A stretch of DNA of 64,000 nucleotides from Rheinheimera tangshanensis (GCF_014645135.1 NZ_BMLH01000002.1:62001-126000); one strand, 5' to 3'. Positions 36,091-46,865 are shown, counted from the first letter of the stretch. Notes: a model not told the origin generated them from the letters alone. Numbers and translations: made by a program.

Positions 36091-37788
36091 TCAAGGTTTT
36101 GGAATGGGCTGAGAAAAAGCAGCCAGCATATAGACTAGCGGCGCATTCCAGTTGATAGCTATTTCGTTGCTGGCATAGCTGCAGTAATCATCAGCATAAG
36201 ATTTAGCGGGTAACTTGCTACTGTACTGGCATTTATCCTGCTGCCCTGGTTGTGCACCACCAGCTAACCAACCTGGTACAGGAGCCTGAATTCCGTCCGC
36301 TTCAGAAGGGCGATGATGGATATGTTGTGGGCTTTTTATGCCAAAACCTGTGACATAAGACAAATCGAGCGGATTACGGCCCAGCACATAATCGACCAGG
36401 CCTTGCATCGCCTGCAGATAAGCGGCTTTTGGCGTAATTTGATTGGCTTTGTATAGCAGAATGGCTTTATTCATCGCCACCGCATTACTGCCCCAGACAA
36501 AATCTTCCGCGACCATTGCCACTTTATAAGCTGAAGCCTGATGTTGGGCGACAAACTGATCGGCTACTTTGGCGATAGCGCTGAATACCAACTGGCGTTG
36601 CTCTGGTGTCAGCTGGTTTGCTTGTTTTGCCAAAGAGAAATAACCCAAAGCGGCGACCGAAGCCCATGAGGCGGTTTGTGCTGGCTGAGCTAATTGAAAA
36701 AACTGCTGCAGGTAAGGCTGTTCCCCTGTCAGTAAATAAAGCTCTGCTGCAGCCCAGGAGAATTCATCGGCCAGATGTTGATCGCCGTAAGGGCCTGTGC
36801 TGACATCTTTTGGTTGTTGATAATAAATAGCCTGATTCTTACTGGCCCATTGCCATGCCTGAATGGCCTGTTGTCTGAACAGAGCCGCCTTACCAGGCTG
36901 CTGCGCTTCAAATTCGCTGAGTACTCTGCTGGCTTTAGCCATGACAGCGGCAAAGTTTAAACTGGCTGCTGTGGTTTTTTGCACCAGATAACGTTCTGCT
37001 ACTGCCTGGTGTGGCATAACAGTGCCATCAAAATTCAGATTAGTCAGTTTATGATAAACCCCACCGTCGGCTGGGTCCTGCATAGTGCTGAGCCAGTCCA
37101 GATTCCATAGCACTTCATCCAGCAAGTCGGGCATATTGTTGCCGGACTCAGGAATAGTCCATTGTCGCTCGCGGTAAAAGTCTTTGAAATCAGTCCAGGC
37201 ATCTAACAAGGTGTAGGTGGTGATGCCTGAATTCACCACGTATTTATTGTAATCACCGGCGTCATACCAGCCTTTGGGCGACTGAACTACAGTGCCTGTA
37301 GGGCGGCTGGCTGAAGCGGCTGAGGCATGTATTTTTATCTGATTATCCGGATGTCCGGCAGGCCTGGCCCATACACCTGCATAAGCCGGTTCCAGCTGCT
37401 GTGAAGCTCTGTTGAAGTAATAAGCTTTAATAGCTGCATCATGCAATTGGGCATAAGGTTGGGCGGCAATCTGCAGTTCAACCGGGGCATAGCCTGCAAC
37501 TTCCAAGCGATAACGGCCATTAGTTTGTACCTGACTAAAATCAGCAATACTGACGGTTTCGCCTGCAGGTGCCCAAAGCTGAGCCTCTGAACTTCGGCCT
37601 TTAAAGACCATCTTGCCTGATGGTAAAGCGACTAACTGAAAAGTGTGTTGGTTTTTCCCTGGGATCACGGCCAGTTTTTGGCCCTGGCTCTGATAGCCAC
37701 TTTGATTCACTTTCAGCAAAGCGGGTGGCTCTGCTGCGCCGCAAGTGGCAACAAAGGCAAAACAAAACACAGGAAAAGCCAGACGCAT
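36091..37788 (-). CDS. Glycoside hydrolase family 9 enzyme (endoglucanase-type)
   Basis: 565 residues with a signal peptide (MRLAFPVFCFAFVATCGA). The start at 37788 has AAGGA 7 nt upstream; an in-frame start at 37821 is less likely. An N-terminal Ig-like CelD_N domain (about 25-105; KVNQSGYQ) precedes the (alpha/alpha)6 catalytic domain. GWYDAGDYNKYVVNSG carries the catalytic aspartates, SPQHIHHRPS the conserved His, and DDYCSYASNEIAINWNAP the acid Glu. GH9 enzymes cut beta-1,4-glucans or mixed-linkage glucans, so this complements the xylanases on plant cell wall. Last gene of the leftward xylan operon, 81 bp after transketolase with a hairpin between. Confidence 0.93.
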   Translation of the reverse strand: MRLAFPVFCFAFVATCGAAEPPALLKVNQSGYQSQGQKLAVIPGKNQHTFQLVALPSGKMVFKGRSSEAQLWAPAGETVSIADFSQVQTNGRYRLEVAGYAPVELQIAAQPYAQLHDAAIKAYYFNRASQQLEPAYAGVWARPAGHPDNQIKIHASAASASRPTGTVVQSPKGWYDAGDYNKYVVNSGITTYTLLDAWTDFKDFYRERQWTIPESGNNMPDLLDEVLWNLDWLSTMQDPADGGVYHKLTNLNFDGTVMPHQAVAERYLVQKTTAASLNFAAVMAKASRVLSEFEAQQPGKAALFRQQAIQAWQWASKNQAIYYQQPKDVSTGPYGDQHLADEFSWAAAELYLLTGEQPYLQQFFQLAQPAQTASWASVAALGYFSLAKQANQLTPEQRQLVFSAIAKVADQFVAQHQASAYKVAMVAEDFVWGSNAVAMNKAILLYKANQITPKAAYLQAMQGLVDYVLGRNPLDLSYVTGFGIKSPQHIHHRPSEADGIQAPVPGWLAGGAQPGQQDKCQYSSKLPAKSYADDYCSYASNEIAINWNAPLVYMLAAFSQPIPKP

Positions 37789-37812
37789 AACAAAATCCTT
37801 GTTCAGGGAGTC

Positions 37813-37849
37813 AGACTTCAACCTTGCTGTGTTGATAAGGCTGAAGTCT
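37813..37849. other. Hairpin between transketolase and GH9
   Basis: AGACTTCAACCTT / AAGGCTGAAGTCT pair over 13 positions with one mismatch, loop 11 nt. The T tract lies on the plus-strand side, so for the leftward transcript it may act as a processing or attenuation stem rather than a full terminator. Confidence 0.5.
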
Positions 37850-37869
37850 TTGTTTTCAGATTTATGAAG

Positions 37870-39870
37870 TCAGGCCAGAATCTTAGCTGCTATGACCTCT
37901 GCGTTAAAGCCAAAATATTCCAGCAAGGCAGGGCCAGGTGCTGATTCACCAAAACTGTTGATACCAATAATCAGGCCTTTTTTACCGACGTATTTGTACC
38001 AGAAATCCGGGTGAGCTGCTTCTATCGCAACAAGTTTCGCCTGATCAGGTAGCACCGAATCCCGGTAAAACTCAGATTGCTGGTCAAACAAAGTAGTGCT
38101 TGGCATAGACACCACATTGACTTTTTTACCTGCTGCGCTCAGCTGTTCGGCAGTATCACAGGCCAGTTGCAGTTCAGAGCCAGTGGCTATCAGCACTATA
38201 TCTGGCGCGCCGCCGCAGTCTTTTAAAATATAACCGCCTTTGCTGATCAGGCTGATTTGCTCTGGGTTGCGCTGGAATTGACGCAGATTTTGTCGGCTAA
38301 AGACTAAAGCTGAAGGCGAACTTGTGCTGGTTAAAGCCGATTTCCAGGCTACTGCGGTTTCAGTTAAATCAGCAGGCCGCCAGGTCACCAGATTGGGCGT
38401 AGTGCGTAAGTTGGTCAGCTGTTCTATCGGTTGGTGAGTTGGGCCGTCTTCACCCTGTCCAATAGAGTCATGGGTAAAGACATAAATAGTCGGCAGTTTC
38501 ATTAAAGCGGACATCCGCACTGCATTACGGGCGTATTCCATAAACATCAGGAAAGTGGCGCCATAACAGCGGAAACCACTGTGGGCTGTGATGCCGTTCA
38601 TTATGGACGCCATACCAAATTCGCGTACGCCGTAATAAATATAATTACCGGAACTATCGTCTTTCGTCAGGCCTTTGCTGCCAGACCATAAGGTCAGGTT
38701 AGAACCTGCCAAATCGGCTGAGCCACCTAAAACTTCGGGCAACAGTGCCGCAAAGTGCGCGATACAAAGCTGAGAGGCTTTGCGACTGGCGATATCCTGT
38801 TGTTGGTTTTGGCAATTCTCAATAAAACTTTGAGTGGCCGCTTCAAAATTAGCGGGTAACACTCTGTCTATCACCCGGCGTTGGTATTCTGCGGCCAGTT
38901 CAGGGTATTGGTTTTTATAAGCGGCAAATAGCTCTGTCCATTGTTGTTCAATAGCGGCGCCTTTGGGTTTGCAGTCCCAGGCGGCATAAACTTCGGCCGG
39001 AATTTCAAAAGGTGGATAAGACCATTGCAGAAATTCGCGTGCTTTGGCGATTTCATTGTCGCCCAGTGGAGAGCCGTGGCAGTCATGTGAGCCGGATTTA
39101 TTCGGGCTGCCAAAGCCGATAACGGTTTTGCAGCAAATCAACGTAGGCCTGGCCGTTTCTGCCTGAGCTTGTCTGATGGCATCAGCAATTTGCGCAGGGG
39201 TATGGCCATCTACCTGAATGACATGCCAGCCATACGCATGAAAACGCGCTGGCGTATCGTCAGTAAACCAGCCTTCAACATGACCATCAATAGAAATGCC
39301 ATTGTCATCCCAAAAGGCAATCAGTTTGCCAAGGCCTAAAGTACCAGCCAAAGAGCAAGCTTCGTGTGATACGCCTTCCATCAGGCAGCCATCACCTAAA
39401 AAGCAGTAGGTAAAATGATCCACAACCGGGTAATCAGGCCGGTTAAATTGCGCCGCCAGCGTTTTTTCGGCGATGGCCATCCCCACCGCATTGGCGATAC
39501 CTGCACCTAAAGGACCCGTCGTGGTTTCGACACCTGGGGTGTAACCCAATTCAGGGTGGCCCGGGGTTTTCGAGTGTAGCTGACGAAAGGACTTCAAGTC
39601 CTCAATAGATAATTCATAACCTGTTAAATGCAGCAATGAATACAACAACATAGAGCCATGGCCATTACTCAGCACAAAACGGTCTCTGTTGCTAAAGGAC
39701 GGATTCGCCGGGTTATGTTTTAAAAATTGCAGCCAGAGTACTTCGGCAATATCCGCCATACCCATAGGCGCACCCGGGTGGCCTGAATTGGCTTTTTGTA
39801 CTGCATCCATAGTTAAAGCGCGGATGGCGTTGGCGCGGGTTTGGTGATCAGTATGCTTAGAAGTTTGCAT
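37870..39870 (-). CDS. tkt: Transketolase
   Basis: 666-residue thiamine-diphosphate enzyme of the non-oxidative pentose phosphate pathway. Signature residues: [19 protein letters not shown], the TPP/Mg motif [13 protein letters not shown]...DDNGISIDG, and the pyrimidine-domain motif [17 protein letters not shown]. It recycles xylulose-5-phosphate made by XylA/XylB. It begins 8 bp after transaldolase, so the two are cotranscribed, and both sit inside a xylan-degradation operon rather than in a housekeeping context. A second housekeeping copy elsewhere would be expected. Confidence 0.97.
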   Translation of the reverse strand: MQTSKHTDHQTRANAIRALTMDAVQKANSGHPGAPMGMADIAEVLWLQFLKHNPANPSFSNRDRFVLSNGHGSMLLYSLLHLTGYELSIEDLKSFRQLHSKTPGHPELGYTPGVETTTGPLGAGIANAVGMAIAEKTLAAQFNRPDYPVVDHFTYCFLGDGCLMEGVSHEACSLAGTLGLGKLIAFWDDNGISIDGHVEGWFTDDTPARFHAYGWHVIQVDGHTPAQIADAIRQAQAETARPTLICCKTVIGFGSPNKSGSHDCHGSPLGDNEIAKAREFLQWSYPPFEIPAEVYAAWDCKPKGAAIEQQWTELFAAYKNQYPELAAEYQRRVIDRVLPANFEAATQSFIENCQNQQQDIASRKASQLCIAHFAALLPEVLGGSADLAGSNLTLWSGSKGLTKDDSSGNYIYYGVREFGMASIMNGITAHSGFRCYGATFLMFMEYARNAVRMSALMKLPTIYVFTHDSIGQGEDGPTHQPIEQLTNLRTTPNLVTWRPADLTETAVAWKSALTSTSSPSALVFSRQNLRQFQRNPEQISLISKGGYILKDCGGAPDIVLIATGSELQLACDTAEQLSAAGKKVNVVSMPSTTLFDQQSEFYRDSVLPDQAKLVAIEAAHPDFWYKYVGKKGLIIGINSFGESAPGPALLEYFGFNAEVIAAKILA

Positions 39871-39878
39871 AAGAGGTC

Positions 39879-40820
39879 CTAACGGCTTTGAGCTAAGTGA
39901 TGTAACAGTTGTTCCAGCTTGCGCTGATCCACGGCAAATTTACGAATACCCTCGGCCAGTTTCTCTGTAGCCATAGCGTCTTCATTCAGTTGCCATAAAA
40001 ATTCGGCCTGACTCAGGGCTTTGGCTGTGGCAGGGCTTTGAGTGCTCTGCGGCTGTAAAGCCGCAGGCAAAGGCTCGGTCGAGTCTTTTAATTGCAGTAA
40101 CAAGTTTGGGGCTATGGTCAGCAGATCACAGCCTGCCAACTGGCGAATTTGATCGACATTACGGAAACTGGCGCCCATGACGACAGTAGGGATACCATGG
40201 TTCTTATAATGGTTATAAATAGTTTTAACTGATATAACGCCAGGGTCTTTATCTCCGGAAAAATCCTGCTCTGGCTGGTTTTGTTTGTACCAGTCAAGAA
40301 TACGGCCAACAAAAGGCGAGATTAAAGTTACACCAGCGTCAGCACAGGCTTTGGCTTGAGCCAGACTAAAAATCAACGTCAGATTGCAATGAATACCTAA
40401 TTTTTCCAGTCGGGCTGCGGCCTGAATGCCTTGCCAGGTGGCAGCCAGTTTAATTAGTACTCTGTTTGAGTCCACTCCTGCTGCGCGGTAACGCTCAATA
40501 ATACTCAACGCTTTGGCCACACTGGCTTCGGTATCAAAAGACAAGCGGGCGTCAATTTCAGTCGATACCCGGCCCGGTATATGCCGCAAAATTTCACAGC
40601 CAAAATTCACTGTGACCTGCTCACAGGCTGCGGTTATATCCTGTTCATTGCCTTTGAGTGCACTGACTAATAAATGCTGATAATCCGCCTGCTGGCTGGC
40701 CTGCAAAATAAGCGATGGATTGGTAGTGGCTTCGGTGGGTTGCAGCTGCTCTATAGCAGCAATATCACCGCTGTCTGCCACTACCACCGTTACTTTGCTG
40801 AGTTGTTCTAGCTGATTCAT
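39879..40820 (-). CDS. tal: Transaldolase
   Basis: 313-residue TalA/TalB-type transaldolase. The Schiff-base lysine is in [15 protein letters not shown] and the family opening [25 protein letters not shown] is intact, followed by [12 protein letters not shown] and [11 protein letters not shown]. It transfers dihydroxyacetone units in the pentose phosphate pathway and couples with the adjacent transketolase. The gap to GH115 upstream is 52 bp. Confidence 0.97.
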   Translation of the reverse strand: MNQLEQLSKVTVVVADSGDIAAIEQLQPTEATTNPSLILQASQQADYQHLLVSALKGNEQDITAACEQVTVNFGCEILRHIPGRVSTEIDARLSFDTEASVAKALSIIERYRAAGVDSNRVLIKLAATWQGIQAAARLEKLGIHCNLTLIFSLAQAKACADAGVTLISPFVGRILDWYKQNQPEQDFSGDKDPGVISVKTIYNHYKNHGIPTVVMGASFRNVDQIRQLAGCDLLTIAPNLLLQLKDSTEPLPAALQPQSTQSPATAKALSQAEFLWQLNEDAMATEKLAEGIRKFAVDQRKLEQLLHHLAQSR

Positions 40821-40872
40821 TTAAATTCCTTTCCCCTGCGTTCGTATTACTTTGGGGTCTAATTTGCTTCAG

Positions 40873-43737
40873 TTATTTATCCGTGTTCACGATTCTTTTA
40901 CTTTGCTCTGGCCCTAAATAACTTGGCTTCAAGCCGCCTGTATCAATGATCAGTTTTTGTAGCACTAAGGCAGGGTCGACCAGATAAATCCGTAATTTGT
41001 GTTCGCCCGGCTTGGGCACCTTTATTTGGCTTTTGATGATTCTGACGCCATCCAATACGGCCTTATCCCAAACCGCCGGACTTTTATCCGCCAGACTGTC
41101 GATCAATTCGGGCTTGTCATTATTTAGCGCCACAGCAAAACGCAAACCACGGCCAGGCACCAGATCCAAAGTCGGGGCTATCACGCTATGTAAAATGAAC
41201 TCGCCAGTGGAATGGAAATACAGCGGGTATTCCAGATAAGGGGCGTTACTAATATCTTTGGTTTGATAATCCAGTTCCGTCATGGCTGCCATTGAGGCTT
41301 CACCACGGCCATGGCCAGGTATTAGTTGCCACCAGCTTTGAGCGTTATTGCCCTGCACTTTGGCACTGGCGGCGTCCAGCGCTATGTAGCCGTCTGCTTC
41401 AACAAAACCTGAAGTCGGCTCTGTGTCAGGTTTCACAGCCGACACTTTAATTTTTGCGCCGCCCCAGCCCGTACCCTGCACATGCACTTCACCGACATTC
41501 AGCCCGGTTTTCACTTTGCTCCAGTCAATGCTGACCTGAACCGTCTGAGCCACTTCAATCTGGCCTTTGGTTTGGCTCAACTGGATCCAGTCGGCTGATG
41601 CTTTAGCACTGAACTCAAAAGGCAAACTGCCTTTATTAAAGACTTCAATGCTGCGCTTTTTCTGGCCATGCGGATAAAAAGGGTCCAGCTCTAAGGGCTG
41701 GCCTTTGTATTCGCTGATGGGCCATGAAAAGGCTGAACCTTCAGGCGCCACGCCCATATCGGCCACTGCCATAGGTTCTGCCACTGACACCACAGGCATT
41801 AAGTTTGCCGGTGGATTACGCCAGTAAGTAAAACCTATATGAGGTTGCGACATCATATGGTTCCAGCGGCCATTGCCGAGGTTGTGATAAATGTTGGTCA
41901 GCTCTGCATCCTGTTTAAACCAGTAACGCACCTGCTCTGCCCAATAGGTAGTAGTGACCCGGCCTTGTTCGCCATGTAATTTATTCATCGCCACAGCACG
42001 GTTTAATTCATACACGGCCTGACTGGCTTTCAGTGGATGTGATACCAGCTGGATATACGCATCCCTTTGTTCAGTCGGCAGTTGAGAGTACAACTCATCG
42101 GATTTTTTCACTAAAGCAGCAAGTTCAGCACTGACGAGTTCCGCTTCCTGATAATGCAAAATGCTGTAGGTATCAGGTTCCACGGCTTCGGGTTTACGAC
42201 GGCCGTTGTGCCTGGTGTAACCCTGAATAAGTTCAGCTACGGTTGCGGCATGCTCTGCACTGAATTGTTGTGTGGCCCAACTGACGGCAAATTGCTCTAA
42301 GTTATCTGCTTTAAAAGCAGGTGGGTTCCAGGCCATCCGCAGGAAAAAGTCGATGGGAAATTCCATCGGCTTTAAATCGCCAACATTGACTATCCAGATG
42401 CGATCCGCCTGAAATTGCCAGGCTAAATTCATCTGCTCCCAGATTTTTGCCATGGGCACTGTATTGATCCAGCGATACGAGCGGGGACTGCCGACATAAT
42501 CAAAGTGATAATACACACCTGCACCACCGGCCCGGCCGCGTTCTTCGGCTGTTGGCAGGCGGCGGATATTGCCATAGTTATCATCAGCCCAGAGCAAAGT
42601 GACATCGTCCGGTACCCGCATGCCACGTTCGTAAAAGCCTTGTACCTCTTTGTACAAAGCCCAGACTTGTGGCACTTCAGTGATCGGCCTGTCTTCAAAG
42701 GTGTCCGTTAAGATCTGGCGTTGGTCGGCAACTATTTGCTCCAGCAAGCCGATGTTTTCACCTTCACTCATTGGCTCGTCTTCCTGACCCCGCATACCAA
42801 GGGTAAAAATGCTTTCCAGGTTTTTATGCCGCTTCGCGCCTTCTTGCCAGAATTTGTAGATGTTGGCTCTGTTGCTAGAGTATTCCCACGGTCCTTTGCC
42901 GTATCTGTTCCATTCTTTGTCGGCGCGCATCATGGGTTCGTGGTGACTGTTACTCATCACTATGCCCATTTCATCAGCCAGAATAGCGTTTTGTGGGTCG
43001 TCATCGGCAAAGGCGTTATTCCACATCGCAGGCCAAAGAAAATTCGACTTCAGCCGCAGCAACAGCTCAAACACATGCTGATAAAACTTGCTGTTGTAGC
43101 CGCCAAATTTTTCGCTGCTCCAATTGGTTAAAGCCGGGTGCTCGTCATTTAAAAAGATGCCACGGTATTTTACTTTGGGTGCATCGGTCAGGCGGGTGCC
43201 TGCTTTGATATAAAGCTCTGACTGCTTTTTCACCGGCACATCGGCCCACCAGTGCCAGGGCGATACCCCTATAGTTTCGGCCAGGTCATAAACACCAAAA
43301 ATAGCGCCACGTTTATCGCTGCCCGCTATCACCAAGGCTTGTTCTACACCCGGTAACGGCTGCTCTACCAGCTGAATTAAATAGGCTTCCCAGCGGCCCT
43401 GAATGGCGCTTACATCCAGCTTGCCTGCTGCTATCAGTTGGTCTAACAGAGTGTTGTTGCCCAGACTGCCGATAATCAGCAGCTGTTTGGCTTGTGTGGT
43501 GGCACTGATGCTTAAGCTTTTACCACTGACCTTTTGGATATCCTGTTGCAGACTTTGTACGGCGCGTTTTAAGCCTTTATGGTCTTTGTCATCCAGTTGA
43601 ATTTGGGCCACAGAACTTTTTCCCACCAAAGCAAAGTCGCCTTTGGTTGGTTGTTGCGCCAGATAATCGGCGGGTAACGCTGTGACTGCGGCGCTGAATA
43701 AAGCTAAAGCTAAGCTGAAGGCAAAACGGATCTTCAT
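40873..43737 (-). CDS. Glycoside hydrolase family 115 xylan alpha-1,2-glucuronidase
   Basis: 954 residues with a signal peptide (cleavage near VTALP). GH115 enzymes remove (4-O-methyl)glucuronic acid from internal and terminal positions of xylan. Family signatures: FLNDEHPALTNWSSEKFGG, FLWPAMWNNAFADDDPQN, IVMSNSHHEPMMRADKEW and RIWIVNVGDLKPMEFPIDFFL, followed by the C-terminal beta domains (about 690-950). The length is normal. Its ATG overlaps the stop of the upstream GH43 gene (ATGA), so the two are coupled. Its presence implies the substrate is glucuronoxylan. Confidence 0.95.
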   Translation of the reverse strand: MKIRFAFSLALALFSAAVTALPADYLAQQPTKGDFALVGKSSVAQIQLDDKDHKGLKRAVQSLQQDIQKVSGKSLSISATTQAKQLLIIGSLGNNTLLDQLIAAGKLDVSAIQGRWEAYLIQLVEQPLPGVEQALVIAGSDKRGAIFGVYDLAETIGVSPWHWWADVPVKKQSELYIKAGTRLTDAPKVKYRGIFLNDEHPALTNWSSEKFGGYNSKFYQHVFELLLRLKSNFLWPAMWNNAFADDDPQNAILADEMGIVMSNSHHEPMMRADKEWNRYGKGPWEYSSNRANIYKFWQEGAKRHKNLESIFTLGMRGQEDEPMSEGENIGLLEQIVADQRQILTDTFEDRPITEVPQVWALYKEVQGFYERGMRVPDDVTLLWADDNYGNIRRLPTAEERGRAGGAGVYYHFDYVGSPRSYRWINTVPMAKIWEQMNLAWQFQADRIWIVNVGDLKPMEFPIDFFLRMAWNPPAFKADNLEQFAVSWATQQFSAEHAATVAELIQGYTRHNGRRKPEAVEPDTYSILHYQEAELVSAELAALVKKSDELYSQLPTEQRDAYIQLVSHPLKASQAVYELNRAVAMNKLHGEQGRVTTTYWAEQVRYWFKQDAELTNIYHNLGNGRWNHMMSQPHIGFTYWRNPPANLMPVVSVAEPMAVADMGVAPEGSAFSWPISEYKGQPLELDPFYPHGQKKRSIEVFNKGSLPFEFSAKASADWIQLSQTKGQIEVAQTVQVSIDWSKVKTGLNVGEVHVQGTGWGGAKIKVSAVKPDTEPTSGFVEADGYIALDAASAKVQGNNAQSWWQLIPGHGRGEASMAAMTELDYQTKDISNAPYLEYPLYFHSTGEFILHSVIAPTLDLVPGRGLRFAVALNNDKPELIDSLADKSPAVWDKAVLDGVRIIKSQIKVPKPGEHKLRIYLVDPALVLQKLIIDTGGLKPSYLGPEQSKRIVNTDK

Positions 43738-45428
43738 GGCGCGGCCTCTTGTTCCTGTCGGGCATGCACACCCAAGGTCGTGCCGACAAAACCACCTGCA
43801 ACCTGAGTACTTAAGATTTTGGCATCCTGCACTTCACCCAATTGCTGCCAGTCGCCTTGTGGGTTCGCATAGAAAAAGCTGATTTCTCCGGCTTTACCCT
43901 GAATTCTGAGTTGAAGTTGCTCTGCAGTTGCGGCTAAAACCTGACTGGCGATAACAACAGCTTTACCGCCTTTGGCTTGCTCTAAAAAGACAGTCGTGTT
44001 GTCTGCCACGGTTTTTACGCCCAGATAGTAGTGATACTGCTCATTCTGAAACGCCACTAAACCCGCTGAAATCTTGCCTTTGGGCACCACCAGGCTGGTG
44101 CTGGTTTCAAAGCTGGTATGTTGCTGGCGACGCGCTATAAAGGCTGGTTGTGCTAACGAATCCATACCGACAGCTTTGGCATTGATATTGAGGTTTTGTC
44201 CATCCAGTGTGAACCAGCTTTGGTCAAACTCACGCAGCAGGTTCCAGTCCAGTTTTAAGCTCGAACTATCAAATTCATCACGCCAGTGAAAATTGCCGGT
44301 CTGACTCAAAGCTTTGGTACTGCTGACAAGGCCTGTTGGCGCAGTAAGGCGATAAGGAATAGCCTGGCCTTTGGGCAAAATAGTGGGCCATTCGTCCTGC
44401 CAGCTGACCGGCAGTAAAAAGCTTTCGCGGCCAGTATTAAAAAAAGTTTGGTCATAAGTGCGGGTGGCCAGAAATACAGCCCACCACTGACCGTCCGGTA
44501 GCTGCACTAAATCGGCATGACCCGCTGTGGTAATAGGGTTAGCTCTGTCAGCTGGTAAATCGCGTTGCGTCAGAATAGGGTTGTTGCCATAAGGCACAAA
44601 AGGTTGTGTCAGGCTGCGGGTTCTGAATACCACGGCTGAATGTTGATCGGCTGTGCCACCTTCGGCACAGACCAGATAATACCAGCCGTTGTGCTTGTAA
44701 ATATGCGGTGCTTCAATCCAAATCGGTTTGGTGCTTAAGTCGACACCACCATTGACCAGCAGTTGTTTTGACTCTGGCAACACAGCTTTTTTCAGCGGGT
44801 CGTATTGCCACAGCCAAATAGCTCTGTGGCCTTCATACAAAGCCTCGCCCGGCGCCTCGCCGTTATGGCTGATGTAGACTTTGCCGTCGTCATCAAAAAA
44901 GATATCCGGGTCTATGCCTTCCACTTCAGGCAACCAGATGGGATCAGACCAGGGCCCGGCCGGGTCTGTGGCGGTCAGAATAAAGTTGCCGCCTTTATCC
45001 ACGACTGTGGTGATGATGTAAAACGTGCCGTCGTGATAGCGAATAGTAGGGGCAAAAATGCCACGGGAGACTTGCATACCCGACATATCCACTTGCGAGG
45101 CACGGCTCAGTGCATGGCCTATCAGCTGCCAGTTCACCAGATCGGTGCTGTGTAAAATAGGTAAACCCGGCGTGTAGGAGAAAGACGAGGTCACCATGTA
45201 ATAGTCATCACCACGGCGGGTAATACTTGGATCCGGAAAAAAGCCTGCAACAACCGGATTCTGGTAGCTGCCTTTGGCTACAGGGTCGGCAAATATCGCG
45301 TCCTGGCCCTGATAATCAAACCAGTGAAAAGTAGCTGTAGTGCTTTGTGGCTGAGCCGGTGGTTCCGGCTGACATCCGCTGAGTAACAGGCCAAGGCCTA
45401 GGAGCGCAGAAGCGTAGATTGTGTGCAT
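43734..45428 (-). CDS. GH43 lipoprotein, beta-xylosidase/arabinofuranosidase
   Basis: 564 residues with lipobox LSGC at about residue 19, so anchored in a membrane facing the periplasm or surface. A five-bladed GH43 domain (about 50-350) has the catalytic base Asp in FFPDPSITRRGDDYYM, the pKa modulator Asp in EGIDPDIFFDDDGKVY and the acid Glu in IWIEAPHIYKHNGWYYL. A C-terminal beta-sandwich (about 380-560) is of the kind found in GH43 beta-xylosidases. First gene of the leftward operon. AAGGA lies 10 nt before the ATG. Confidence 0.93.
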   Translation of the reverse strand: MHTIYASALLGLGLLLSGCQPEPPAQPQSTTATFHWFDYQGQDAIFADPVAKGSYQNPVVAGFFPDPSITRRGDDYYMVTSSFSYTPGLPILHSTDLVNWQLIGHALSRASQVDMSGMQVSRGIFAPTIRYHDGTFYIITTVVDKGGNFILTATDPAGPWSDPIWLPEVEGIDPDIFFDDDGKVYISHNGEAPGEALYEGHRAIWLWQYDPLKKAVLPESKQLLVNGGVDLSTKPIWIEAPHIYKHNGWYYLVCAEGGTADQHSAVVFRTRSLTQPFVPYGNNPILTQRDLPADRANPITTAGHADLVQLPDGQWWAVFLATRTYDQTFFNTGRESFLLPVSWQDEWPTILPKGQAIPYRLTAPTGLVSSTKALSQTGNFHWRDEFDSSSLKLDWNLLREFDQSWFTLDGQNLNINAKAVGMDSLAQPAFIARRQQHTSFETSTSLVVPKGKISAGLVAFQNEQYHYYLGVKTVADNTTVFLEQAKGGKAVVIASQVLAATAEQLQLRIQGKAGEISFFYANPQGDWQQLGEVQDAKILSTQVAGGFVGTTLGVHARQEQEAAP

Positions 45429-45554
45429 TTTTCGTTGTTCCTTTGACTGCTTGTGTCAGGTTTAAACAGAAAAATACCATGATCATCAAAGGCTTCGGCT
45501 TTATGAAAATACGTCAGCTTAGTGCGTTTTTTCGGTGGCAGGAGTTCAATAGTG

Positions 45555-45583
45555 GCAGGGCGCGAACCACAGATACGCCCTGC
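45555..45583 (-). terminator. Hairpin downstream of xylR
   Basis: GCAGGGCG-N13-CGCCCTGC, 15 bp beyond the xylR stop. No T tract. It could also lie in the leader or promoter region of the GH43-led operon. Confidence 0.4.
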
Positions 45584-45597
45584 AAATCAGTGAGTGA

Positions 45598-46794
45598 TCA
45601 GTCATTTACCGCCAGATGATTCATCGCTTCGCCACGGCTTTCCCGGTATTCTTTCGGGGTCTGGCAAAAATGGCGTTTAAACACCGCATACATGTATTGC
45701 AGTGACGGATAGCCGCAGATATTGGCTATTTCAATAGGGTTCACCTGAGTGTCGAGCAGCATTTTGCAGGCTTTGACCAGCTTCTGGTTATGCAACTCAG
45801 TGTGAATCGAATGTCCCCGTTCTGCTCTGAAGCGTTGTTCCAGATTGGATCGGGAAATACCGACAAAGTCTGTGACTTGCTCCACTTTAGCCCCACGGGT
45901 TGCATGGCGGCGAATATAGTGCATGGCCTGAATTACATAAGGATCGCGCAGCGCTTTAAAGTCTGTAGACTGGCGAGACGCCACGCCCACGGGCGGCACC
46001 AGAATACGTTTATTACCTACATCTATATTATTCAGTTGGGTGTGCAGCAGTTTGGCTGCTTTATAACCCATTTCAAAACACCCCTGAGTCACAGAACTCA
46101 AACTAATGCGGTTCAGAAAGCGGGCTATGTCGTCGTCATCTATGCCAATGATGGAAATGTTATCCGGCACCACTATGCCCAAATGTTCACAGGCTTGCAG
46201 CAGATGGCGGGCGCGGGAATCGGTGACGGCAATAATGCCAATGGGTTTGGGTAAACTTTGGATCCAATCGGTCAGACGATTCATGGCGTATTGCCAGGTT
46301 TCAGGCCTGGTGCAATGGCCTTGATAAATCTGACAATCGTAACCGTCCTGCGCTGTTAATTTTTTAATCGCATTCTCGCGTTCAGTAGCCCAGCGGTGCT
46401 GATCGTCGGTTGGCACACTGTAAAAGGCGAAACGGTCTAAACCTTTGCGTTTCAGGTGTTCGTAAGCCGCGCTGACCAGCGCGAAGTTGTCGGTGGCGAC
46501 ATAAGGCACAGCAGGATAATCGGAAGCTTTGCTGTAAGAGCCGCCTACACCCACTATAGGTTTACTGGTTCCGGCCAAAGCGCGTTCAATATTCATATCG
46601 TCGAAGTCGGCGATAATACCGTCGCCACCCCATTCGTGAATGTGTTCGAGACGACAGAGAAAGTCTTCCTCCAAATACACGTCCCAGTCCACTTTTGATG
46701 ATTGCAGATAATGACCTATGCCTTCGATCACTTGCCTGTCGAATACCTTGTTGGCATTAAACAACAAGGTAATGCTGTGTTTAGCTTTAAACAT
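45598..46794 (-). CDS. xylR: Xylose operon regulator XylR (AraC family)
   Basis: 398 residues, the same length class as E. coli XylR (about 392). The N-terminal LacI/PBP1-like sensor (about 8-270; SIIGIDDDDIARFLN, PIVGVGGSYSKASDYPAVPYVATDN) is joined to a C-terminal AraC double helix-turn-helix (about 285-390; KVEQVTDFVGISRSNLEQRF, VNPIEIANICGYPSLQYMY). It binds xylose and activates xyl promoters. It is divergent from xylB, and the 245-bp gap contains several inverted repeats that could be its sites. Confidence 0.95.
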   Translation of the reverse strand: MFKAKHSITLLFNANKVFDRQVIEGIGHYLQSSKVDWDVYLEEDFLCRLEHIHEWGGDGIIADFDDMNIERALAGTSKPIVGVGGSYSKASDYPAVPYVATDNFALVSAAYEHLKRKGLDRFAFYSVPTDDQHRWATERENAIKKLTAQDGYDCQIYQGHCTRPETWQYAMNRLTDWIQSLPKPIGIIAVTDSRARHLLQACEHLGIVVPDNISIIGIDDDDIARFLNRISLSSVTQGCFEMGYKAAKLLHTQLNNIDVGNKRILVPPVGVASRQSTDFKALRDPYVIQAMHYIRRHATRGAKVEQVTDFVGISRSNLEQRFRAERGHSIHTELHNQKLVKACKMLLDTQVNPIEIANICGYPSLQYMYAVFKRHFCQTPKEYRESRGEAMNHLAVND

Positions 46795-46835
46795 ATAACC
46801 TGTCCCCGTCTTGTCATTTTTTATACTCTTCGTAC

Positions 46836-46860
46836 CTGAAGTCGTAGCTTCAGTTTTTTT
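46836..46860 (+). terminator. CTGAAG-N6-CTTCAG hairpin with T7
   Basis: Six-bp stem followed by seven T on the plus strand, inside the xylR-xylB divergent region. For xylB it could act as an attenuator in the leader if transcription starts upstream of it, or it may be incidental. Confidence 0.4.
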
Positions 46861-46865
46861 GAGTA

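Noticed and set aside
42721-43131. 136-residue plus-strand ORF inside the GH115 gene
   Set aside because: Antisense to a well-conserved enzyme, with no ribosome-binding site.
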